Positions 1 through 5,722 of a DNA stretch of 14,470 nt are shown here, one piece after another. Position numbers and translations under genes: made by a program. The first letter of the stretch is position 1, and the number at the start of each line of letters is the position of its first letter. The DNA lies in contig CAJTOT010000057.1 of the NCBI GenBank assembly GCA_910577935.1, forward strand, positions 1-14,470. Reading direction: 5' to 3'. Under the pieces are notes generated by a model. It was not told where the DNA came from. It saw nothing but the letters and a program-made list of their open reading frames with translations, and searched no databases. The stretch is from an uncultured Hungatella sp. GTDB taxonomy: Bacteria > Bacillota > Clostridia > Lachnospirales > Lachnospiraceae.

Positions 1-26
1 CGCGGGTTCGAATCCCGTCTCGTGCT
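1..26 (+). tRNA. 3' end of a tRNA (isotype not determinable)
   Basis: The window opens inside a tRNA. A T-arm is visible: stem 2-6 pairs with 14-18 around the loop TTCGAAT at 7-13. The 3' half of the acceptor stem (CTCGTGC, 19-25) and discriminator base U at 26 follow. No CCA is encoded. The anticodon lies outside the window. A U discriminator in bacteria is most often seen in Gly, Thr or Cys tRNAs, but that is only a hint. The terminator just downstream fits the end of a tRNA transcript. Confidence 0.82.
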
Positions 27-43
27 TGTCAAGAGTGGAGAGG

Positions 44-80
44 AGTCCTTGATTTACAGGGACTTTTCTTTTTTTATTTT
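44..80 (+). terminator. Intrinsic terminator after the tRNA
   Basis: AGTCCT (44-49) can pair with GGGACT (59-64) around a 9-nt loop. A T-rich tail (65-80, broken by single C and A) follows directly. It lies 18 nt after the tRNA end and before the VanZ gene, so it separates the two units. Confidence 0.75.
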
Positions 81-148
81 CGCATTCAATTGAAGACACT
101 AAAATTACTGTGGATTACTACAGATTCACAGACAGGGAGGAAACGATA

Positions 149-634
149 TTGCGGCAGGGGAAAGACCGGGATGCTGTGAAAAGATTTTGGACGGCTGTGG
201 TTATTTTATACATAGGATTTATTTTTTACAATTCTCTTACCCCGGCTCTGGAGTCATCCAGACAGAGCGGCGGAGTTTTGGCCATGGTTTTGGAGGCGGC
301 GGATAGCATGGGAATGGAAAGCGGCTGGATTACAGAACATTTGATTCGGAAAACGGCTCATTTTGCAGAATATACTCTTCTGGGAGTGCTCCTTTCGGCT
401 GCTGTCAGGCAGTATAGTGTCACGGTATCCACAGAGCGTCTGGTGAAAGGCTGGCTGGGGACGCTGATTCCTCTTACAGATGAGACCATACAGCTGTTTG
501 TAGAGGGAAGATCAGGACAGATCAGCGATGTGTGGCTGGACATGGCGGGCTTTTTTACAGGAATTTTGACATTGTGGGTTGTGGGGCGTTATTTCAAGAC
601 GAGATATAGTCGCAAGAGGGAGAGGAGAATGTGA
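149..634 (+). CDS. VanZ-like integral membrane protein
   Basis: Small polytopic membrane protein of the VanZ family. VanZ itself gives low-level teicoplanin resistance; most chromosomal homologues have no assigned role. Family hallmarks are FYNSLTP in the first membrane segment, RKTAHFAEYTLLG in the middle, and DETIQLFVEGRSGQISDVWLDMAG before the last segment, which is followed by a basic tail. The TTG at 149 is preferred because AGGGAGG (134-140) lies 8 nt upstream. It gives 161 residues with about 12 before the first membrane helix. The same frame is open from a GTG at 110 (174 residues), but that codon has no ribosome binding site. The stop codon overlaps the truA ATG by one base (TGATG), so the two are translationally coupled. 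Family assignment is firm; start is moderately sure; function unknown. Confidence 0.85.
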   Translation: MRQGKDRDAVKRFWTAVVILYIGFIFYNSLTPALESSRQSGGVLAMVLEAADSMGMESGWITEHLIRKTAHFAEYTLLGVLLSAAVRQYSVTVSTERLVKGWLGTLIPLTDETIQLFVEGRSGQISDVWLDMAGFFTGILTLWVVGRYFKTRYSRKRERRM

Positions 635-1437
635 TGGCAAAACGGAATGTGGCGATGCTTTTGGAGTATGACGGAAGTCGGTATGACGGGTGGCAGAAGC
701 AGGGGAATACGGGCAATACCATCCAGGGAAGGCTGGAGGCGGTGCTGGAAAGAATGACCGGCATATATCAGGAGGTTCACGGCTCAGGGAGGACTGACGC
801 GGGAGTCCATGCCATGGGACAGGTAGCCGATGTCCGTCTGGACACGGATATGAAAAATAATGATATACACGATTATCTGAACCGCTATCTTCCCGAAGAT
901 ATCAGGGTTCTCCAGGTAGAAGAAGTGCCGGAGCGGTTCCACAGCAGGCTGTGGGCGGTGGAAAAAACCTATGAGTATCATGTGGACATGGGCAGAAAGA
1001 GCAGCGTATTTCAGAGGAGATACATATATACTGTTGGGGAAAAACTGGATGTGGGGAAGATGAAGCAGGCTTCAAAACTGCTTGTCGGGACCCACGATTT
1101 TAAAGGCTTCAGCTCTGTTAAAAATAAAAAGAAATCAACAATCAGGACTCTGAAGGATATGGATTTTGAGACAAAGGGAGATTGCCTGACAATCCGTGTG
1201 AAGGGAGACGGTTTTCTTTACAATATGGTGAGGATTCTGGTTGGCACTCTTATTGAAGCGGGCCAGGGAAAGCGCTCTTTGGAATCCGTGGAGGAAGTTC
1301 TTCGGGCCGGAGACCGTCAGACGGCAGGATTTACAGCTCCGGCAAGGGGATTGTTTCTCGTGTCGGTGGCCTATGACCAGGCGATTTTTAAGGCGGCGCC
1401 AGTGAGCGCGGGAGGGCTGTTCATGGCAGATAGTTGA
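634..1437 (+). CDS. truA: tRNA pseudouridine(38-40) synthase TruA
   Basis: Converts uridines 38, 39 and 40 of the tRNA anticodon stem-loop to pseudouridine, in the cytoplasm. At 267 residues it is of usual length for the family. The N-terminal strand MLLEYDGSRYDGWQKQ, the catalytic motif GSGRTDAGVHA (Asp about residue 55) and the C-terminal motif GDGFLYNMVRILVGTLIEAG are all present. A GTG three bases earlier (631) would add one residue. The ATG at 634 is preferred because AGAGGAG (621-627) lies 6 nt upstream and it forms the TGATG overlap with the VanZ stop. The last 25 or so residues after GLFLVSVAY are less conserved. The CDF transporter follows 17 nt later, so co-transcription is likely. 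Confidence 0.97.
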   Translation: MAKRNVAMLLEYDGSRYDGWQKQGNTGNTIQGRLEAVLERMTGIYQEVHGSGRTDAGVHAMGQVADVRLDTDMKNNDIHDYLNRYLPEDIRVLQVEEVPERFHSRLWAVEKTYEYHVDMGRKSSVFQRRYIYTVGEKLDVGKMKQASKLLVGTHDFKGFSSVKNKKKSTIRTLKDMDFETKGDCLTIRVKGDGFLYNMVRILVGTLIEAGQGKRSLESVEEVLRAGDRQTAGFTAPARGLFLVSVAYDQAIFKAAPVSAGGLFMADS

Positions 1438-1454
1438 GAAGGGAGGATCGGGCA

Positions 1455-2645
1455 ATGACAGAATATCTGGTAAAGAGGTTTGTGAAGGATTATCAAAATA
1501 CGGAGAACGTTAATGTGCGCACGGCCTACGGCGTACTGTCCAGCATAGTGGGCATATGCTGTAACCTGCTGCTGTTTGGAACCAAGCTGTTTCTTGGGAT
1601 TTTCAGCCACAGTATCTCCGTAATGGCCGACGCGTTTAATAACCTGTCAGATGCGGCATCGTCAATTATCGGGTTTGTGGGCGTGAAGATGGCGCAGAAG
1701 CCGGCAGATGGAGATCATCCCTTTGGTCACGGCAGGATCGAATATATCTCGGCATTTATTGTGGCATTTCTGGTGATTCAGGTGGGATTTTCTCTGTTTA
1801 AGACTTCTGTGGGGAAAATACGATCTCCTCAGGAAATGATATTCCAGGGGGGAACGGTGGCGGTTCTCGTGCTGTCCATCGGCGTCAAGCTGTGGCTGGG
1901 ATTTTTTAACCGCCGTCTGGGCAGGAGAATCCATTCTTCAGTCATGATGGCTGCTGCGGCGGACTCTCTGGGAGATGTGGCCGCCACTTCGGCAACCATT
2001 ATTTCCCTGGTGGTTTTCGGCGTGTTTGGCATAAATATTGACGGTATTGTGGGACTGATCGTGTCTGTGGCAGTTATGCTGGCAGGGGTGAATATTGCCA
2101 AGGATACCCTGGCGCCGCTTATCGGCCAGGCCATTGACCCTAAAGTGTACAGGGAGATCAAGGAGTTTGTGGAACAGTATGAGGGCATTGTGGGGACTCA
2201 CGACCTGATTGTGCACAATTATGGTCCGTCGAAAAGCATGGCGTCTATCCATGCGGAGGTGCCGTGTGAACAGGATATCCAGGTGAGTCACGAGATTGTG
2301 GACATGATCGAGCGGGAATGTCTCACAAAGCTGGGAATTTTTCTGGTGATCCACATGGACCCGGTGGAGACTCGCAACGAGAGAGTGTCTGCCATCAAGG
2401 ATATGGTGTCTCAGGTTATCAGCGGCCTGGATTCCAGGCTTGAGTTTCATGATCTCAGGGTAGTGGACGGCAGCCAGCGGGTCAATTTGATTTTTGATCT
2501 TGTGGTTCCGAGAGATTATAATGAGCACATGTGGGAAACACTAAGAGTCAGGATTGCGGAGGGGATGCAGAAAAAAGATTCCAGGTTCTGGTGCATCATC
2601 ACTATGGAAAACAGTTTTTGTGCGGAGAATCCGGAATCAATCTGA
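1455..2645 (+). CDS. CDF family cation efflux transporter, manganese-type site
   Basis: Cation diffusion facilitator: a membrane antiporter that exports divalent metal in exchange for protons. The 396-residue product has the six-helix CDF core followed by a long cytoplasmic domain. The helix 2 motif is ADAFNNLSDAASS and the helix 5 motif is AAADSLGDVAAT. At the transport site the residues are therefore Asn62 and Asp66 in helix 2, and Asp170 and Asp174 in helix 5. Zinc-type CDFs usually have a His in one of these pairs; the N-D/D-D set resembles Mn(II) exporters such as pneumococcal MntE, so manganese is the best guess. GDHPFGHGRIEY after helix 2 is also a CDF signature. The C-terminal domain ends its conserved part with VIHMDPVET. 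A TTG at 1434 is in frame, but ATG 1455 has GGGAGG (1441-1446) 8 nt upstream. Confidence 0.93.
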   Translation: MTEYLVKRFVKDYQNTENVNVRTAYGVLSSIVGICCNLLLFGTKLFLGIFSHSISVMADAFNNLSDAASSIIGFVGVKMAQKPADGDHPFGHGRIEYISAFIVAFLVIQVGFSLFKTSVGKIRSPQEMIFQGGTVAVLVLSIGVKLWLGFFNRRLGRRIHSSVMMAAAADSLGDVAATSATIISLVVFGVFGINIDGIVGLIVSVAVMLAGVNIAKDTLAPLIGQAIDPKVYREIKEFVEQYEGIVGTHDLIVHNYGPSKSMASIHAEVPCEQDIQVSHEIVDMIERECLTKLGIFLVIHMDPVETRNERVSAIKDMVSQVISGLDSRLEFHDLRVVDGSQRVNLIFDLVVPRDYNEHMWETLRVRIAEGMQKKDSRFWCIITMENSFCAENPESI

Positions 2646-2663
2646 CGATTGGTGAGGGACAAC

Positions 2664-3257
2664 ATGAAACTAGCTGAAGAAAACGGAGTGTATGAGAAAG
2701 GCCGGTCAGAAGAGGATCGGCTTTTGATGTTGATGAAAACAGGAGATCAGGAGGCATTTCGCAGACTATATGAGCGGACGGCAAAGGGCATTTACAGTTA
2801 TGCTCTGTCTATTCTGAAACATCCTCAGGACGCGGAGGAGGTGATGCAGGACACCTATCTGACCGCGTGGAATCAGGTTAATCAGTATGAGAGTGAGGGA
2901 AAACCCATGGCATGGCTGTTTACCATATCCAGAAACTTGTGCTATATGCGTCTGCGGAGGCAAAAAGATCACCCTCAAATCAGTTATGAGGAACTGGAGG
3001 AGGAAGAGCCGGGGGAGCTGTGCGCCCGTATTGAGCTGGCGCCGGAGAAGGAGACGCTTCTGAGGGCGCTGGCGGCCCTTACGGAAGAGGAGAGAAACAT
3101 TGTGCTCCTCCACGATGCCGGGGAGATGAAGCACCGGGAGATTGCGGAGTATCTGGAATGTCCTCTGCCTACGGTCTTGTCAAAATACCGCCGCGCTTTG
3201 AAAAAGCTGCAAAAGCTGGTTGACAAAAATATGGAGGTGGGAAATAATGGACTGTGA
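2664..3257 (+). CDS. ECF-type RNA polymerase sigma factor
   Basis: Group 4 (ECF) sigma factor, which redirects RNA polymerase to a small regulon. The 197-residue product has region 2 at about 28-98 (AFRRLYERTAKGIYSYAL, DAEEVMQDTYLTAW, PMAWLFTISRN) and region 4 at about 133-186 (ALTEEERNIVLLHDAGEMKHREIAEYL, then the recognition helix PLPTVLSKYRRALKKL). An acidic linker rich in Glu joins them. ATG 2664 has GAGG (2654-2657) 6 nt upstream; an in-frame TTG at 2649 is less likely. It lies 18 nt after the CDF gene and probably shares its transcript. ECF sigmas are normally followed by an anti-sigma gene. Here only a well-initiated 44-codon frame overlaps the sigma stop, so the control partner is not evident. 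Target promoters cannot be read from this window. Confidence 0.95.
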   Translation: MKLAEENGVYEKGRSEEDRLLMLMKTGDQEAFRRLYERTAKGIYSYALSILKHPQDAEEVMQDTYLTAWNQVNQYESEGKPMAWLFTISRNLCYMRLRRQKDHPQISYEELEEEEPGELCARIELAPEKETLLRALAALTEEERNIVLLHDAGEMKHREIAEYLECPLPTVLSKYRRALKKLQKLVDKNMEVGNNGL

Positions 3258-3381
3258 AAGTCCCCCCTGGCCGGCCTGGAACAGGCCAGGTGCTTTCCGC
3301 GGCTTCTGGATTGGCGGAGAGTTGGGCTCGAGAGGGGCAGAAAGGAATAGAAAAAATGTCAGAATTGTTAAAGTGGATTGA
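3247..3381 (+). pseudogene. Short ORF at the expected anti-sigma position (possible remnant)
   Basis: A 44-codon frame starts at ATG 3247 with a good Shine-Dalgarno (GGAGG, 3233-3237; 9 nt spacing). It overlaps the sigma stop by 11 nt, the usual arrangement for a coupled anti-sigma gene. The peptide begins MDCESPPWPAWNRP, which recalls the MDC/MNC start of zinc-finger anti-sigma factors. It has no HxxxCxxC motif and no membrane helix, and ends inside the start of the amidohydrolase gene. GGCCTG-GAA-CAGGCC (3273-3287) can form a tight hairpin within it. Most likely a gene start whose body was deleted, or a leader peptide. Function not assignable. Confidence 0.35.
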
Positions 3382-4801
3382 GAATCACATAAAGGCTAGA
3401 GAATCATTGATCCTCGACGCAAACCAGAAGATCTGGAATTATGCGGAGCTTCCCTATGAGGAGACTAAGTCAGCCGGGCTGCTGTGCCATATCCTCCGGA
3501 CAGAAGGCTTTGAGGTGGAAGAAGGCGTGGCCGGAATTCCCACCTCTTTTGTGGGAAGGTGCAAGGTGGGAGACGGGAAGCCGACAGTCGGTATCTTAGG
3601 GGAGTTTGACGCCCTGTGGGGTCTCAGCCAGCAGGCGGGCTGTACCTCTAAGTCCCCTGTGGAGAACGGGGCTCCCGGACACGGATGCGGGCATAGCTGC
3701 CTGGGTACAGGCGCGTTGGCGGCCGCGCTGGCGGTGAGAGATTACCTGAGAGAACATGACAAATCAGGTACTGTGATTTACTATGGATGCGCTGCCGAGG
3801 AAGGGGCAGGAGCGAAACAATTTATGGCCAGAGCCGGGTTGTTTGACGGAGTGGATTTCGTGTACACCTGGCATCCGTCCAGCCGCAATGAAGTGCAGAA
3901 AACCTGCAGTGTGGCTATTATGGGAGCCAATTTTGAGTTCTCCGGGCGGAGCGCCCACGCAGGCGGGAGTCCGCATCTGGGGAGAAGCGCCCTGGACGCG
4001 GCGGAGCTGATGAGCGTGGGAGTCAACTACCTCCGTGAGCACATGATAGACAAGGCAAGGATTCACTATGCCTATGTGGACGCAGGCGGCACGGCCCCCA
4101 ACGTAGTTCAGGACCACAGCAAGGTTAAGTATGAGGTGCGCGCTCCCAAGGTGTCTCAGATGAAAGAACTGTTTGAACGTGTGGTGAAGGTGGCGCGCGG
4201 GGCTGCCATGATGACGGAGACAGAGATGAAGTATGAGGTCACCATGGCATTTTCAGACTATGTTCCCAACGACGCGCTGGCGAAAACAGCTTCGGAGTGC
4301 ATGATGGAAGTGGGCGCTCCCAAGTGGGAGGCTTCCGACTATGAGCTGGCGAGGGGATTCTTAAACTCCTACGACCCGGTGACGCTGGAGTCTATCAAGG
4401 CGGGAATTGCAGAGAGCTACGGCGCCGGGCATTTGGAGGAGATCCTTGAAAAGCCGCTGGACAGTCAGGTCCATCCTTACATAGCAGGTTTTCACGAATA
4501 TGAATCGGGCTCTACCGATGTAGGTGATGTAGGGTATGCGGTTCCCACTTTGAATTTGAATGTGGCTACCTGCTGTATCGGCAATGTGGGCCACACATGG
4601 CAGATGACGGCCCAGGCGGGGAGCGTGCTGGGGGAGAAAGGCCTTCTCACCGCCGCCAAAGCCCTGGCACTCTCTGCCATACGCACCATGGAGTCTCCGG
4701 AGGTCATGAAGGCGGCCAGGGAAGAATTTGTGAAAAAAACCGGCGGCGTGTATCACTGCCCTCTGCCGGACGAAGTGGAGCCGCCGGTGGGACGGTATTA
4801 G
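3356..4801 (+). CDS. abgB: M20 family amidohydrolase, AbgB-like (p-aminobenzoyl-glutamate hydrolase subunit B type)
   Basis: Zinc-dependent amidohydrolase of the M20 peptidase family, expected to cleave an N-acyl amino acid such as p-aminobenzoyl-glutamate, a folate breakdown product. The 481 residues match the length I recall for E. coli AbgB, and the blocks LGEFDALWGLSQQAGC, HGCGH (His109, Cys111, His113), GCAAEEG (Glu148, Glu149), TWHP (His173), HAGGSPHLGRSALDA (dimerisation domain), STDVGDV and HTWQ (His about 413) follow AbgB order. In E. coli AbgB works with AbgA and the AbgT transporter; neither is in this window, so substrate is uncertain. ATG 3356 is chosen over upstream in-frame GTG 3254: AAAGGA (3341-3346) precedes it and the AbgB homology begins there, while the extra 34 residues are low in similarity to anything expected. 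Confidence 0.9.
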   Translation: MSELLKWIENHIKARESLILDANQKIWNYAELPYEETKSAGLLCHILRTEGFEVEEGVAGIPTSFVGRCKVGDGKPTVGILGEFDALWGLSQQAGCTSKSPVENGAPGHGCGHSCLGTGALAAALAVRDYLREHDKSGTVIYYGCAAEEGAGAKQFMARAGLFDGVDFVYTWHPSSRNEVQKTCSVAIMGANFEFSGRSAHAGGSPHLGRSALDAAELMSVGVNYLREHMIDKARIHYAYVDAGGTAPNVVQDHSKVKYEVRAPKVSQMKELFERVVKVARGAAMMTETEMKYEVTMAFSDYVPNDALAKTASECMMEVGAPKWEASDYELARGFLNSYDPVTLESIKAGIAESYGAGHLEEILEKPLDSQVHPYIAGFHEYESGSTDVGDVGYAVPTLNLNVATCCIGNVGHTWQMTAQAGSVLGEKGLLTAAKALALSAIRTMESPEVMKAAREEFVKKTGGVYHCPLPDEVEPPVGRY

Positions 4802-4854
4802 TTTAAAATATGCAGCACCTTGCCGTCTGAACCGTAACGGAGAACGTAACAGTG

Positions 4855-4909
4855 CAGGGGGTATCTGAACTGTTATCGATTAAAAAAGTAACAGTTCAGA
4901 CACCCCCTG
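4855..4909. repeat. 21-bp-arm inverted repeat (hairpin element)
   Basis: Left arm 4855-4875 (starts CAGGGGG, ends CTGTTA) pairs with right arm 4889-4909 (starts TAACAG, ends CCCCCTG) around a 13-nt loop. The single A-C mismatch (4863/4901) becomes a G-U pair in RNA read from the - strand, so the fold is complete only in that direction. A related block, TCTGAACCGTAA (4826-4837), lies just upstream, giving three copies of TCTGAACYGTWA counting both arms. No T-run follows on either strand, so it is not a standard terminator. It may be the end of the neighbouring IS or a small palindromic repeat. Confidence 0.8.
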
Positions 4910-4918
4910 GATTTCCAC

Positions 4919-4957
4919 GACAGATACACCAGTCAAATAATGACTGGCGTATCTGTC
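4919..4957 (-). repeat. 17-bp-arm hairpin overlapping the transposase stop codon
   Basis: Arms 4919-4935 and 4941-4957 pair around the 5-nt loop AATAA. The one A-C mismatch (4928/4948) is a G-U pair in - strand RNA. The transposase remnant's stop codon (complement of 4933-4935) is within the hairpin, so it is the 3' end structure of that gene. No U-run follows. Confidence 0.75.
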
Positions 4958-5413
4958 AGGATGTCTGCAATACTTTGGAAAATATTGAGGCCTCTCCGTT
5001 TTACTGTTCCAATGACACTCATGATCCGGCAGTACATTCCGCGCCCCTCTGCTGTCCGGAATCCACCCGCCATTTTCTGGCGGTTTTTGCAGATCCTCAG
5101 GTCCTTCTCTGACATGTTATTGCTGTAATGGACCTGAAAATCGTGCAGGAACAGAAGGTGGTTTTCCCCGTACTTTTCCAGACGGTTCAGAAGCGTCTTT
5201 TCCTCCCTCTTTCCTTCTCTCCTTACGGGCATGGTTCAGCCCTTCCAGGAAACTTCCCATCTTATGGCTCCGGCTGTTTCCTGTCTCCTCTGTATTTTTT
5301 CTCAGATACCGTTCCAGGTGCACGTTGCATTCACTGTGCCCCGTTCCGAAATGGTACAGGGACGTTTCGTGGTCATGCCTGCGGATTGCTCCCCGTTTCG
5401 TGCTCCTGCAATC
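4933..5413 (-). pseudogene. Decayed IS66-family transposase (C-terminal part, frameshifted)
   Basis: Remnant of a DDE transposase of the IS66 (TnpC) type. Read on the - strand, one frame (about 5413 down to 5270) gives HDHETSLYHFGTGHSECNVH followed by LERYLRKNTEETGNS and LEGLNHARKER. A second frame (5232 down to 4933) gives LLNRLEKYGENHLLFLHDF, then VHYSNNMSEKDLRICKNRQK and MAGGFRTAEG, ending NIFQSIADILTDTPVII. NNMSEKDLR carries the last acidic catalytic residue of the IS66 family. The two parts join near 5235 with a frame change, and the stretch of a few dozen residues normally between HARK and LLNRL is missing, so there is an internal deletion. The N-terminal two thirds, the partner genes tnpA/tnpB and recognisable outer ends are absent. 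The element cannot be active. Confidence 0.82.
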
Positions 5414-5463
5414 CTAAAAACATTCAAAATCCGCCCTGTCGGGCTGCTTTTTCATGTTTTTTC

Positions 5464-5517
5464 GGGTCCCAGGTCATGTATTGACATGCAAGCATGTCAT
5501 ATATGACCTTTTGACCC
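5464..5517. repeat. Imperfect 54-bp palindrome
   Basis: Symmetric about 5490/5491. The core is GACATGC-AA-GCATGTC (5483-5498). Outward, GGTCAT (5472-5477) pairs with ATGACC (5503-5508) with one base of offset, and GGGTC (5464-5468) pairs with GACCC (5513-5517). A TTGACA hexamer (5481-5486) lies in the core, without a convincing -10 at the right distance. Could be an operator, a cruciform-forming site or a mobile-element relic. Confidence 0.7.
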
Positions 5518-5631
5518 TGGCATCATGTTATGGACAGAATAAATTCGGTCAATCACACATTTCAGATGCCCTGAAATCGGCACATGGGCGAGGCAGAGCT
5601 GAAAAAGTCGGGAAAATTCTCGGATTTTACT

Positions 5632-5658
5632 TATCATACAGGGAAAAAATGCCGATAT
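5632..5658 (+). promoter_or_regulatory. Sigma-D (sigma-28) type promoter for the MCP gene
   Basis: GCCGATAT at 5651-5658 is an exact match to the sigma-D/FliA -10 element, 64 nt upstream of the MCP start. The expected TAAA -35 at 14-16 nt upstream is poor (TATC at 5632-5635, 15 nt spacing). MCP genes are classic sigma-D targets, which supports the call. Confidence 0.68.
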
Positions 5659-5722
5659 TCTTTTAAAACTGCTGTGTGAAAATAAGCAGCCCAAGATAAC
5701 AGAATAAAAGGAGATTAGAGAC

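Larger units (their letters stand above)
5414..5722. other. Gene-free stretch upstream of the chemotaxis gene
   Basis: No convincing coding frame on either strand. It holds the large palindrome at 5464-5517, a small inverted repeat ATTTCAG/CTGAAAT (5559-5565/5571-5577), the sigma-D -10 element at 5651, and the MCP ribosome binding site AAAAGGAG (5706-5713). Confidence 0.7.

Noticed and set aside
4855..4957. The two hairpins read as ordinary terminators of the amidohydrolase gene
   Set aside because: No T-run follows either on the + strand, and the mismatches favour folding of - strand RNA.
4852..5112. An 86-codon + strand frame and other + strand frames at 5128-5506
   Set aside because: They lie opposite the transposase relic and across the hairpins. 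They have no ribosome site and no recognisable protein.
5481..5507. TTGACA with TATGAC as a housekeeping promoter for the MCP
   Set aside because: Spacing is only 15 bp, the -10 is poor, and the hexamer is part of a palindrome. The sigma-D element nearer the gene is a better candidate.
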